DNA of 64,000 bases, from contig CM046853.1 of NCBI GenBank assembly GCA_025617745.1, forward strand, positions 6,940,873 through 7,004,872, written 5' to 3'. Both the position numbers and the translations under genes were made by a program. This DNA is from Heliocidaris erythrogramma. Its lineage: Eukaryota > Echinodermata > Echinoidea > Camarodonta > Echinometridae. Every line of letters starts with the position of its first letter. Position 1 is the first letter of the stretch. The notes beneath the pieces were generated by a model, which was not told the origin of the DNA, made no database searches, and saw only the letters and a program-made list of their open reading frames with translations. Below are positions 43,280 through 56,207 of the stretch, one piece after another.

Positions 43280-46200
43280 GTGCAAGGTCAAATCCAATGG
43301 TGTATTTACCTATGAGTTTTTCATGGCTATTTTTTCATGCTTATTGTGACGTAATAGACAAATCTCAGATGACAATGCTATTCCCTTTGCAATGAATAGA
43401 TCAATTGAGACGGAGAAATCTATTGTTTACTCCCAAACCTATATACTCTAGTTTTAAAAAAAAAATCGTCATTATTTAAACTGAGTTTTGTAATATAATT
43501 AGACTAACAATATTGTTGAAAATATGATGAGATTTGTGATATTTCTCCTTTAATCTTACCTTAAAAGATCTTTTCCTCCCTGTACCGCTCATTCATCTTG
43601 TTTTGTGACCGTTAACATGATAGTCTGTATATATATATATATATATACACTCCCAATTTACATGTCTGAAATAATGCTGTTGCCTTGTCTATATTATTTT
43701 GGTGCTGATGAAAGTATGCATCCAAATTAATCATCTAGGCTGTGACCGAAATTCTGATCAAAATTTTATAGGCTCACATTTAATGTGGAGAATCGAGTTA
43801 GTCTGTCTTGGATACTACATTTTACAATCCGTCTTTCTTCGCACCCATCATGCCCATGTAAGCCTGCTACCTTGTCATATCTTTTACCTTTTACCTTTTA
43901 CCCAAACGTTACGTGCGTTGACTCACGCGCAAATTCACGCGCAGTTCAACCCCTTTCTCTTTTCACAAAAAAAAAACGTTAAAAGAACTTACACTAATGT
44001 GTGCGTAATTTTCACTGAAAAATCATACCAAAAAGTGAATGAGTCGTTTCACCATCAAACGTGCGTATGAGAGAGGACATTATCAAACTGTTCTGAATAC
44101 TCAAAATAAATGATGTGTTGTTACAAATACAATGTAATTCAAACATACGATAGTCGAAACATACGATAGTCGACGACATATATGATCTCATGCCTGTAAG
44201 ACACCGGGCAAGCTGCGATTACGACGGTTGTTATTTTCTTATTCGTTTTTATTGGAAGTTTTACTGGGTGCTGAAATTCAACAATTGAGTTCAGGGAATG
44301 TTTTGATAAGTTTGTAAGACTCCTAGTTTTAACATAAGGATGTTTGTGCAAAATTCGTGTCACTCAGCATGCTCGGTATATAAGCATGTTTAGGTTTGGA
44401 TGTTTGTCATGTATAGTTGATATCTAACGTCTTTCAGAGAAACGTTGGATAAGAATTCATGTTTTCTCCTTCTTCTTTTCTCATATTTTTCGTTCATTTG
44501 TCTTCTTTTCTTTCAATTATTCTCCGTTGGGTACTAAAGCATCATTATAGTCAGTGACTCGTGACTCCATGTACCAACAGAGAAAACAAACAGATTACTT
44601 TTTAAAAGCATGAAAAGTGCAAATCAATTCCCAAGCCGGAACTGTAACAATTTATCTCCTTTCTTGTCAAAATAAATCTGAGACTTCTGCCTTAGATATA
44701 ATGCAAAATGAATTGTCGAAAGGTGAAAGTGCATGATAGACAGAAACATATGTTTCACGAATGTTAATTCTCTACCCCCCCCCCCCCCGCAATCCTTTAA
44801 AGATCAAAGATCGAAACATTTCATTTGATCCATGGCAGTAAAATCCAGATATACTAACGACAGGCAGTACATTCTACTTCTTTGCACACCAATCGCACAC
44901 CAATATGAAAGCACTGAATTCTCACCGTAAACATTTATTTCTTTATGTTCATGTCTTCTGTTCTTTCATCCACCCCTCTATCATTTCATTATCTATATCT
45001 CGATCGTGAGCATCTCTTCTACATGATCCTTCTTTATGAAATTACATTCATCTTATTTACATTACGTATCATCATTTATATAGATTTCATAGATGTATAC
45101 ACAGCTCTTTTATATGACTTTTATAATAGTAGACGGAATTACTAATTTGTGTGGAAGCTCTATAATTTAGTTCCTGGGAATTCTTTGATGGAAGGTTAAA
45201 GTGAATTGGTAACTTTGTAGCACTTCTAGACATGATAAAATCTGAGCTGCCTGGCCTTACATGCTACATGTAATATGGTGTAAAAATGAAGCCCAGGAAA
45301 AGAAATCACTTCAAAATCATCGTGTGCTTCACAAAAGTAAACATATGCAAGTCTCCCATATACTCAGTGTTAGACTAAAGCGTATGGCCATACGCTTTCG
45401 TAAATGGGAGTATTCAGTAATAGATATCTTAATAATTATACATTTGAAAACTTTTCCATGCTTGGCTATTCATTTATCCATTAGCATTCTTTGTAAAATG
45501 CTTCCCTTCTATGCTCCTCATCATTCACTTTATCATCCCTGATTAGTTATTAAGGCAAAGGAGAAAGACGCGCCCCCACAAAATATTTAAATATGTGAGC
45601 AGGGAAAGGGAAAAAATGGCACCCATCATAAATGCCCCATCCACTCACCCAACCATTCGACCCATAGAGAAGAAGAAACAGGAGTGCCATGGTAAAATGA
45701 TTGGTCTGGGGAAAACACTCGTCAAAAGTCATGCTGAGAAAAATGATCACATTTTGTCAGTTATCTTTTTATGATTTACCACGCAGTATGTTCATGACAG
45801 AGGTTTAATCAAATCAGTCTATAAATAACCATAAAACATTACATCAAAAGGTATCCCAGAATCAGTATGCATTATAAGTGGCGTAGCGGGGCGTCCGGCT
45901 CTTGAGAGGACACTGACATCGTTGAGGGCACCAGTCTCGGTGAATGAAATGATAATTAACAAGGACCATTGATTAACCACTTGACTGCTACTGGGCTCAT
46001 TACACATTGATAGCCTCTGTGCTACAGTTTTATCATAAAAATTTGGTTATTTATTACACTGTATATCATCAGGGCAGTGCTACTGGCGTAAGGCGGCAAA
46101 TGAATCGGCAGTGCTGTCGTTCTGAAAGTGTATAGCCTAAGCACGTACATGTACGTGGCACGTAATCAAGTGGCTACAGGGAGGGTGTGGAAAGTGTCCT

Positions 46201-46905
46201 ATATCGTCTTCTTTACTCTTCCTCAAAAGATTTTTTTCGCCATTCGATTGGGGTAAAGTGCCCCCCCCCCCCCAGTAATCTCGTTAACTCAAGAATATTT
46301 CAAAACAAACGCCAACAAATCAAAACATGTGAAGTTCACCACAACCTGCTACAATGTTATAATAAATGGTATGTTTTGAGCTCGTTTGCAAATCAACATT
46401 AATTTTGAAAGAGAACATCAGATACCAATTTGATGATCTATTTTTTTTCACCAAGCCTGCAATGCCAATGGCTTAGTATAACACTTTCTTGAAATCATTA
46501 GTTTTACTCAAATGTATAATGTGGGCGGGAACTTTTTATCTCAAAGGAGAATCATGCGTAGTTTAATCCGGGGCAATAAGTGCCTTTCTACTATAACAAA
46601 TGAAGTATATACAAATAGCTATAAATAGTTTGGCATGCATCACACACGACGGTTCATTTTGTTCCTGATCACTCAATGAAAGAGTGAATAACACATTATG
46701 GGATATTTTTAGCACCCAGATCAAATAACGGATGAAAAGCGATATTACATTGGACACCCATCGATGTTCCCTCGTATCAAATGTCACCAATAATAAGGTG
46801 TTCATGTATTTTTGAATGTTTATCAGAGATCAAAATCTGGCTCCCAGAAAGATCATCTGCTTTAGTCCTGGAGGTCTCATGCTGTCAGCGCTCTCTCATT
46901 TAAAC
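43280..46905. other. Non-coding stretch
   Basis: No gene recognised. It holds a TA repeat at 43629-43648, short tandem 'cttttac' units at about 43878-43901 and C runs near 44776 and 46261. A perfect 22-bp palindrome AAAGCGTATGGCCATACGCTTT lies at 45377-45398 within a longer imperfect hairpin (about 45352-45413). Confidence 0.4.
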
Positions 46906-46910
46906 TACAC

Positions 46911-47168
46911 AACATGAAAAATGTCATATCGCACAAAGTTGCACTCTGAACTAGCGAAAGTCCCAAATGTCGTGATAAAAATGGACTCTGTGCAAAGCTA
47001 TGTCACTAACGTTGCCACTCCCTTTACAGATCTTTAAAAAACATGAAAAATGTCATATCGCACAAAGTTGCACTCTGAACTAGCGAAAGTCCCAAATGTC
47101 GTGATAAATATGGACTCTGTACAAAGCTATGTCACTAACGTTGCCACTCCCTTTACAGATCTTTAAAA
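46911..47168. repeat. Tandem duplication, two copies of 129 bp
   Basis: The block starting 'aacatgaaaaatgtcatatcgc' at 46911 recurs at 47040 and runs to about 47168. Only about two base differences are seen (ataaaaatgg/ataaatatgg; tgtgcaaag/tgtacaaag). It is a young local duplication with no open frame. Confidence 0.85.
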
Positions 47169-47169
47169 A

Positions 47170-48880
47170 CAAATTTGAGATTTAGATGCCCATTATGTTT
47201 TTGCTTTAGAGAGAAGCAAAAACATATTTCAGTCATGTTTACGTTTTGGGTTATTACATACAAGTTAATCCCGCTATTTACAGCAGGCATTATTCCTTAT
47301 AAAGTTATCCAACGGAATTATCATGATTATAATGAGTGTTGAAAATGGCATGGAACTTCTTTGCAATTTATCCTCTATAGTTGAGGATATCTATGACTTT
47401 AGGTTTATTTGTCCCGCGGTACGAACAGAATTCATATTATTCTTTCTCTAATCAATTTTTGTTATTTGATTTTAACCTTCGGGTTTGTTTTTTCCTTCGA
47501 AGATAAATAAAGATACAATTCAGTTTCAGTTCATATTTAGTTTAAAGACATTTCTTTCCAATTTTCCAATATAAGTATACAAAGTAATAAATATACCAAA
47601 AAAAAATATGTACATATTGTATTATTTTAACAAAAACATGACAAAACATGAATTGAATTGTAATATATTATAGTTAAAGGACACATGCGCCTCTAAAAGC
47701 AATAACTTAGGGCGAGGGTGATATATTTTTTAAAAAGCGGGAGAAATCCAATTATCTGCACGAACAAACTTAAGAAAAGAAAATATTAACATCCTTGGCA
47801 AAATAGGAGACATTCCATATTCTAAAAGAGTCAGAAAATCCAGTCATTAAAAAATCATAGTTACACTAGGGCAGATACAATTTTGTAGTCATAAATCCTG
47901 AAATAAACTAGATCAACAATCTATTTATTTGTTTAAATAATGTCTGAGAGATTGCTGCCAACAAAAGAAATGATTTCTAGATTTTCCCCAGTCTGTCCTA
48001 ACAAGATGTTTCTCGGCAGGGGATCGGAAAAGATGAATCGTTAATCATGATATTAACCGTATGATTTACAATCAGGGTGTTGGCATCCTCCCACATCACG
48101 TAATTCCGAATAATGCTGTTATCAAACTGTCTCGAAAGTTCACGATGTTTATTACTGGGTCTAAGGCAGGATGTTTTTCATCCGAAATACAAGTTTATGA
48201 GAACATTGTGACATCTTTAGTTTATATTTTTTATAGTCATGATAGTGTATTACCTTTTGAAATCTGTCAAACAATATACGAGGATATTTTGTAATCAGTA
48301 TGCCACGTTATGTATACTTAACTCTGTAGGTCATCATTGTTAAACTGTGTCAGCAAATCATTTCAGTGGTGGCAAGAAATATACTTAGCTCATTTTTCCT
48401 TTCTTTTCCTCCTGTCCTCAATATTATCCTTTCTTCTATTCCCATGTTCTGTCTTTTTCTAGTTTTCATTGCTATCATCCTCTTCTCTTCTTACCGTACA
48501 CTCTCTCTCTGTATTCTTGTTTTCTAATATAATCAAAATAATGTAATTTCAATTTTAAAAGTATTGACCTCATTTCGGGTTTACTTTAATAATTGTCTGA
48601 TTGTGGATAATATTTGTTGTTGTTGTTTTGGGTTTGTTGTTTCAGCCTTGATGTATGCAGTGTTGATCGGAAATAGGACCTTTTGATCTGAAATAGGGCG
48701 AGGGGTGTGTGACAGGGGAAGGCCGCTTTTTTAACAGTAACATTACCTGGATTTAAAGCACAACAACATGTACCTGATGGAAAGGTCCGTATATAGCTCT
48801 AACGTATTGTATATTTTTGGTATTGTATTGTATTTATTTATTCACGGTTTAAAAACAGACTGCTTTTCAGCGAATCCGTG
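47170..48880. other. Non-coding stretch with probable LINE 3' relic
   Basis: No gene recognised. 'cagtttcagttcatatttagttta' near 47521 resembles the 3' terminus of the minus-strand LINE at 35.8 kb, so part of 47.5-48.0 kb may be 3' UTR of the same family. The rest is AT-rich. Confidence 0.35.
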
Positions 48881-51660
48881 AAGGAATATTGATTTATTTA
48901 AATGCAATAACTCCAATACTCCACAGGAATTCCTTGACCTTATGATGTCTGCAACTTTTATGCCACTCTTAATACCAACCCCCTTCCTGAATCCGGTATC
49001 GTCCTATCAGATACTTCAGACCATTATCCAATTTACACTCTTGTTCCATGCACTTTTCCAACCAACAAAAATAACCACCAAGAAAGTTTCAGGAGAATAA
49101 CTACGCATAATCTGACAAGGTTGACTGAAAGTCTCGGTGAACAGGATTGGTCAGAAGTATATTCTTCTCTGGATACAAATTTATCATACAATGCTTTTAT
49201 GAAAATTCTAATTCCTCTCTTAGACATACACATTCCTTTTGTAAAAGCCAAACAGTTTAATTACAAAAAAACTAGACTACCATGGATATCCAGTTCTCTT
49301 TTAAGTTCGATAAATCGTAAAAACATTTTGTACTACGCCGACAAAATTAAACGGTCCGAATGATCCCATCAAAAATATGTAACATATAAAAACGCTCTTA
49401 CGCAAATATTGCGTTTTGAAAAAAGAAATACTTTATGAATCAAATAACTCTTTTTAAACATGATATCAAAAATACTTGGATAATCATTGATAATGCCACA
49501 AACAGACGGTAGGGAAAACCCCGCATAACAAAAATTCAACACAATAACGCAGAAATCGATGATGCAACACTGATATAGCGAAAACGTTTAATACATATTT
49601 TTCTCAAATTGGCCATAATCTGTTGATCCTTTGGTACATGTATTTAATTTATCTTTGAGCACTGGTATTGTACCCGACGCGATGAAAATATCAAAATTAA
49701 TTCCAATTCATAAGAAATGAGAAAAAGAAGACATTTGTAATTACAGGCCAATTTCTCTATTAACGTCTTTCTCCAAATTATTAGAAAAAAACTGGTGTAT
49801 TCGAGACTATTATCCTTTCTGAACTCCCACAACATTATTTACGATTTCCAGTTTGGTTTTAGGCAAAATCATTGCACAACTCACGCATTTCTTTCTTTCA
49901 TCGATAAAGTTGCAAAAGCAATAGACAATCACAGTCACACGGTAGGTGTTTTCCTGGACCTCTCCAAGGCCTTCGATACCATTGATCATAATACTTCTTC
50001 ATAAATTACACCATTATGGTATCAGAGGGCTGGCCTTGGAGTGGTTCAGGAGTTACCTTACCAACCGTAAACAATTTTTCAATATAAATGGTTTTAGTTC
50101 CTGCATGCAAGCTATGTACTGTGGTGTTCCCCAAGGGAGTTTACTGGGCCCGCTTTTATTTGTCATTTATGTAAATGATATTGAAAATGCTTCAAATACT
50201 CTTTCCTTTATTTTATTTGCCGATGACACCAACGCCTTCTTGTCTCATTCTGACACTGACGTTTTGATAAACACCCTAAACAATGAACTAAAAAAACTAC
50301 TCCAATGGATAAGAGCTAACAAATTATCTTTGAATCTACAAAAAAACTAAATGCATGCTTTTTAGCAATTCTTTAAATACCTTATTAAGTAATATATTTT
50401 TGGACAACTCTGTCATGGAAGTAGTTCCTTCATTAAAATTCCTAGGTTTGGTTCTCGACAATAAACTTTCTTGGAAACCACATATTGAGAGCATATGTCG
50501 TATAATATCGAGGAATATTGGTATCATTAATAAAGTAAAGTACTATTTTCCAACCCCACACTTTTAATGTTATACTCAACATTGATTTTACCATACTTAA
50601 ATTACGGTATACTCGCTTGGGGGAATACCCATAGTGTGTACTTGGAAAGAATATTACTATTACAGAAAAAGCAATGCGCACCATTTGTAATGTTTCTTGG
50701 AGATCACATACCGATGCTTTATTTCATCAAAATAAAATTTTGAAGGTCAATGATTTGTATCACTATAACTTAGGACAGTTTATGTATCAATTAAATAATA
50801 ACGCTTTACCCTTAGACTTTGATGTCATGTTCCACAAAAATAAGACAATTCATAAATATCCTACCCGCCAATCAGACGAATTTCATCTACCATTCACTAG
50901 GACTATATTTACTAAATGTACTCTTACTTTTACCGGTCCAAAATGTTGGAATGACCTTGATAACACCATAAAAACAGCTCCTAGTCTTACTTCTTTCAAA
51001 GTAAAACTTAAAAAGTCCCTTATAAATAAATATCCAATGTCTTCTGAAACTCATCACTTTCGGCCTTAATTTTCTGCCTTTATTTTTAGTAATAGTCTTC
51101 TAAACTTATAATTCTGGCAAATTCACCCAACTGCCCCTCACCATAATCATACACTGTTCATTGTGTTCGGGTTCAGGACCTAGGCCTTTGCCCTCAGTGC
51201 GCAGGTATGGACCCATTACTCTTTCTTTTTTCTGTCCTTCTTATCCCCCTATAATCGTTTCTTTTTTTAATGTCTTGTCTGTTTTTTTTTTTCCTATTTC
51301 TTTGTTCTTTGTCTCTTGTTTTATTCTTCTTGCTACAAACCTTTAGGCTATATAAGTAAATACACTTTTTTTTAATTATTATATTGCATCTTTTGCAAAA
51401 TCGGTGAATTGCTCTTTGTTGTTGTTGATTTTGCACGCGAGTGGACTGCAATCTACAAGCTTGCTTTTTAGCAGTCCACTCAGTTTCCAAAAGTAACTTA
51501 ATTCTGTTCAAGGTTTTATATGTTTGTCATTTGCAGTTACCCATACGATAATTAGTTCGAATCGTTTGTAAATATTATTTGAATTATGTAGTATTTATAT
51601 TATTGTTTATAAATGAAAATAAATGAAATGAAATGAAAAATGAAAAATGAAATGAAAAAT
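48880..51660 (+). mobile_element. CR1/jockey-like LINE, decayed, with end of endonuclease, reverse transcriptase and tail
   Basis: Plus-strand relative of the 36-38 kb element. The reading begins in the last part of an AP-type endonuclease: TSDHYPI (near 49010) with an internal deletion before it. Then come the linker (49121-49363) and the RT in several frames: FQFGFRQNHCTTH, VFLDLSKAFDTIDH, VPQGSLLGPLLF, ILFADDTNAF and GPKCWNDLD...FKVKLKKSL, to about 51069. Stops and frameshifts occur near 49360, 49740, 50000, 50350 and 50570. The 3' UTR ends in an 'aaatg' repeat (51600-51660), the usual short-repeat tail of this group. Confidence 0.83.
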
Positions 51661-51699
51661 GAACAGGTAAAATGTAAACAATATTATTGTAAAAACACA

Positions 51700-52745
51700 T
51701 ACAGAACAAATTAAATATAATAAAACAACATGAAAAATGGTTTAACAAATAGAAATTCAAACATTTAAATCAAAAATTGTCAAGAAAAATTGAGAGTTTC
51801 AGTTTGCGCGACCCCCCCCCCCCCATACACATAGTTATAAGTCGATGAGGTTGACGGAGTTTATAAAGAGAGTGAGCTTATCCATTCGACGAATTGAAAA
51901 GTTTTATTGAAAAGTTTTATGCTTGTATAGAGTCCACCATCCCTTAAATAGTTCGTTTTGGGTTTATCAAGATAAATTTTACAGTCGTAATTACGAAGAG
52001 AATATTTACCTTTTTAACACTAATTTTAGAACATATTGGAAAAGGAAGGCATCCGTATAATAATTTGAAGATGAACAAAACTGCCTGGTTTTTTTCCAGC
52101 ATGATTACAGTTTGTCAATTTTTAGAGAAGAATACAACAGAACTGGGCGTTGTGGCGTGCGCCTGTAATCCAGCTAACAGTGGAAGTTATAAACGGATTT
52201 AGCGGACCCAGGTTCGAGACTGAGTCACGTCTTTCGGATGGTGACGTTAAAGGTCGGTCCCCAGAAGTAAATAATCATATCTGATTGATACACGTCTGTA
52301 AAAACCCAATTACACACACACATATACCTAGCATCAACTTTTAAAATCATGCCAAGTGCTCGGTTTTGTAAGACACTCAACTCTTTAGGTAAAGTTTTAC
52401 CTGCATTAAACCATACCACAGAGCAGTAATCAAATTGAGGTTAGAAAGTGCTTTATAAAGCATTACAGCAGTATTCAGGTCTAAGACGGTTAAGACAGTA
52501 CAAAGTTTTCGTTGCTTTTATCTTAACAAATTTAACGTGCGCGTTCCAACTAAGTGACAAACTGAGAGTCACTCCTAGATATTTACATTCATCAACTCTT
52601 GTGATTTGCTAAATGATAATTTATGTCTGAATCCAAATATAACAAATGCACATTTCTTAGGATTTAACAACAATTCATTGCACGTCAACCAACTAGAAAT
52701 CCGCGATATATCTTCATTTAGACGCAATCAAGACATAATCAATCT
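51700..52745 (-). mobile_element. LINE relic, reverse transcriptase C-terminal part, interrupted by a SINE
   Basis: Minus strand. From about 52740 the codons read NEDISRISSWL, then ELLLNPKKCAFVIFG, a typical LINE segment after the RT catalytic block. The C-terminal 'KTLPKELSVLQNRALGMIL' follows at about 52370. Then the element is interrupted at about 52143-52330 and continues toward an A/T-rich 3' UTR. Several stops. Sequence recall places it among CR1/jockey-like LINEs, but it is more decayed than the two other copies. Confidence 0.65.
52143..52330 (+). repeat. SINE-like element with a 7SL-RNA-like head
   Basis: Starts 'ctgggcgttgtggcg', then 'tgcgcctgtaatccagcta', close to the start of 7SL RNA (and of Alu-type SINEs derived from it). 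It continues with 'cccaggttcgagactg', the counterpart of the internal promoter region. It then joins 'cggatggtgacgttaaaggtcggtcccc' and '...ctgtaaaaaccca...cacac', the style of tail found on many tRNA-type SINEs. It interrupts the minus-strand LINE relic. The 7SL resemblance is read by eye from memory. Confidence 0.5.
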
Positions 52746-52749
52746 GTCA

Positions 52750-53790
52750 ATCGAGATCCAATACAAATAGTTATTACAGACTTTACTTGTTCACAACAAC
52801 ACCAACAATAACAAAAGTGATGATATAGCTTCCCTTCCCATTTCGATTTGATTGTCATTGTTCTTTAATCCTTCATATAGATTTTCAAAGGAGCCAAGTT
52901 CAATATCTAACTGTTCAAAATTTTAAAGAAAAAATCTATTTGAAGACCGCAAAGAGGAAGTTCATTGTCTTTAGAGAGTCTGTGAAATGTTTAAAGGGGG
53001 AGGGGGGGGGGTAGTAAGACACAAAATCCATTCATTGTGTCATTGACATCAAAATGACCACGAGAAGCAAACACATTGTAAGATATTTCTCCAAAAGATA
53101 ATTTTTTTTTATGATTACCACCACACCAGAATATGCGGGAACATGTAATGTTTTTTTTTCTATTTCGGTATGAATAATGAAAGCCTCTTTTTCAAAAATC
53201 TGGTTTTTTTTCGTCCTTACCCTTGTTCAATCTGTCTTCAGTTTAGTTTAATCATCACAATTGAAACGTCATTAGACTTTGTCAGAATCGGTATTAAATT
53301 GTTTGGGGATATGTTTGTTCGGTTTTCTTTCCTTCTTCTTTCTTTCTTTTTGCTATTCCTAAACCGATGACTTTAATGAAATGGTCTCGTGCAAAGCAAA
53401 TGATTTAATGTTTATTTTAATTTTTCAAAAGAAAGGGCAATTATCATGAGCACCCTCTTTGGTCGTAAAACCAACGTGTGCTCATCTGGGACATGACACA
53501 ACCTTGTCCCATTAACACTCTTTATGGTATAGTGAGTATCTAAACGAGCAAACCTATATATCATTTAATGTGGGCAATCAATCGCGAAGTTGCTCCACAG
53601 CGTGTAACCTTTGATGTCTTTTATACTCTCTCCACAGGGATCAGGATAAGAGCTCTTTTCAATCAAATGGGAAAAAGCATCCTTGACTTTAACATGATTA
53701 AGGTGTGGCTGACTGGTTCAGCTTTGAAATAATATATTTTTTATAGAAGAAAACGATATTAAAGCTACATCATCAAATGATTGCACCGTC
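52750..53790. other. Non-coding stretch
   Basis: AT-rich; G run about 52996-53011. The first 250 bp may be more of the LINE relic, but I cannot read convincing codons. Confidence 0.4.
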
Positions 53791-53797
53791 CGGACGT

Positions 53798-53868
53798 GTC
53801 TCGGTAGCTCAGTGGTAGAGCATTGGTACGTTAAGCCAGTGGCCCGGGTTCGATTCCTGGTCGGGGCG
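53798..53868 (+). tRNA. tRNA-like gene or pseudogene (nominal anticodon GTT)
   Basis: A full cloverleaf can be drawn. Acceptor GTCTCGG pairs with TCGGGGC (with G-T wobbles). D arm is GCTC-AGTGGTA-GAGC, anticodon arm TTGGT-ACGTTAA-GCCAG and T arm CCGGG-TTCGATT-CCTGG. A T run that could terminate Pol III transcription follows at 53873. The nominal anticodon is GTT (Asn), but the position before it is C instead of the nearly universal T. This points to a tRNA-derived pseudogene or a SINE head. Confidence 0.5.
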
Positions 53869-53879
53869 CTACGATTTTT

Positions 53880-55740
53880 CAGGCTTTATTTTAAAAAAAT
53901 ATTATGATTAATAATGTAAATCTTAATACCAGTGACGACCCAGAAGAATGGCCGATATAATGTACTTGTGCGACAAAGCAGTTACCTATCTAAACTGCAT
54001 ACTATAGTATTTACTAACGACCTATAACTCACATCAAGTGAATGAAATCATTTATCACGTGAGAGAGGGGGAGGGTGGGGTGAACTTGGTAGGTATATAG
54101 ATGCTCTATTGAAAGGCGGTCATGTGGCGGTAGAATCTGATTGAGCATGGCTCTCACAAACCTTCCATTATTCAAACCTCGAAAAAGTTTATTTGCCCGC
54201 AGGATTGCTCCTTTGTTAGCGAATTTAATTGCAATGAAGTCAGATGTACTTTGTATTATATGTCTCTAACACAAATTTGGTCAAGCATATCAGGCGAGTT
54301 TTGTAAATTTTCAACGCATGATAATTTTTTTTAAATGAACACATATAAACAAGCTTGCACATAATAAGATGTTATAATCAAGGAGGTATACTAGGCTTGC
54401 CTAGCATGCCTAGTATACCTCCTTGCTATAATGCATGAACACGTAGCTTTTTCATATTCAGAATAACGTTACAAAGGTAATTTGCCAAAAAATAGTCTTT
54501 CAGCATCCCCGTAAATCTGCAAATTCGATTTAGTATACCAAAACCTTATACAGTACAATGTTTTAGGCGTTGTGACAACAAATTTTTCAGATTTTCTCTA
54601 CGACTTTTCACATAATACCCTAATGCAAATTAATAATCTGTGATTCATGTTTCGTTCATCATCCATTTCCAAAATACTTCAAGACGATGTGCATTTCATT
54701 CCTTCTCGCTGATTAAGATGATGATCAGAGTAGAAAAATCATACATTACTTTTTCTAAGTATTGCATTGCACATACTAATTTTATTTAATTGAATGATTT
54801 TGATGTTTTAAAATAATTGCAACCATTCGTGAACGAATTATTTTTGTCAAGAAATATGTTCGCCACTTAGTACGCAACACTATATGTTTACATTGATTTA
54901 GAAAGCGGGTGATTACCATGTAGTAAGATAGCAAAAACAAAACCTGATTTACCATGCAATGGAAGAGTTCATTGGTGTTACCTATAGACGGTGATGTAAC
55001 TAAAACAAACTACAATACGAGTGAAATCATTGATCTTTATCGATCTTTATCTATTTTAGTCCAACTGGCTTAGCACATGAAGGACAGTCTTCAGTCAAAA
55101 GTCTTTTCATTAGGTCACGAACTGTAGGTGGGTTCACTCGAGTTTGAAAGGACAATGTTTCCAAAGTAAAAGACACGGGCTCCATGCATCTCCTACCTTG
55201 GCCTCATATATGCTAGCATGGACAAAATTGTCCTTTTTTTTTAAATCTGAATATTTAAAAACAAACACTGATATAGAATGTTTGGAACTTCTCAACTAGA
55301 GCCCATAAGTATTTTGTCGTTCTTTAATTGTTTTTTTTTAAGTTAAAAGAACTAGGAAATGAACTGATTTGCTTGTAATAATGCTTTATCAAATCACAAA
55401 TTACAAATGTCCCAAGCATACATCAATTTAACTTAGTTTTTTGACATGTGATATACAAGCCGAGCTTTTAGCATCCCCTACATTTTTCAGATTATAAGAT
55501 CATAGCTTGTGCATCATACTTAGATTGGGAAGTTATTGATGTTTGATTATTATTTACTCAGATTTAATAAAAAAATTATTCTCATCAAGAAATTAATTGT
55601 TAAGGTTGAAGATTTATCAATCTGTCGATCAATTGAATTTGAATTTGAATGTGAAAGGAAATGGGAGAATAATGGTTGCGTAACTTAAATCAAAGTTCCC
55701 CAGAGCTGTCCTCCCTTTTTGAAATTTTTGCACAGGTTGA
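53880..55740. other. Non-coding stretch
   Basis: No gene recognised. It contains the palindrome at 54379-54425; otherwise AT-rich. Confidence 0.4.
54379..54425. repeat. Short palindrome, copy 2
   Basis: CAAGGAGGTATACTAGGC (54379-54396) is perfectly complementary to GCCTAGTATACCTCCTTG (54408-54425), an 18-bp stem around an 11-nt loop. Copy 1 at 35572-35605 shares the outer stem and the 'ctaggcttgcct' core. Confidence 0.7.
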
Positions 55741-55745
55741 AAAAA

Positions 55746-55817
55746 TGTCTCCGCCAGGAATCGAACCCGGGTCGTTGGCTTAGAACGCCAATGCCTTAAC
55801 CACTAGACCACGGATAC
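55746..55817 (-). tRNA. tRNA-like gene, anticodon TCT (Arg) by position
   Basis: Minus strand cloverleaf. Acceptor GTATCCG pairs with CGGAGAC (one A-G mismatch). D arm is GTCT-AGTGGTTA-AGGC. The anticodon arm TTGGC-GTTCTAA-GCCAA has a perfect 5-bp stem with T33 and anticodon TCT. T arm is CCGGG-TTCGATT-CCTGG. The D-arm sequence is unlike usual animal tRNA-Arg(TCT) and closer to Glu/Asp types. It may be a tRNA pseudogene or SINE head, although it has the better fold of the two tRNA-like sequences in this region. Confidence 0.55.
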
Positions 55818-55890
55818 GGGTCAGTAGTTTCGGCGACACCAGATTCAATTGACCGACAGGTTAACAAATCTTCAACCTTATCAATTATAT

Positions 55891-55922
<32 letters not shown>

Positions 55923-56207
55923 GACTATATGTTTGTATGATTATTTTAAAATGGTAAATAAACAAATTTGAGATCTGAATCTTTTCTCTCGGTCAACTCT
56001 CTTTGCTTATGAAATAAAATAGCACTGCTCTGCATGGTAAGAATATAAAGGGATAGCAGATTCTTAGTGTATATAGCGACATACTCTGAATGACTGGACC
56101 TCTAAAGTAATTATGACAAAAGCACTAATTGTGTGAACATTTAAGCAAATTTAATAAAATGGTTTCACACGCGGTGAGGCAAGCGGTATCAGAATACATG
56201 TATAAAT

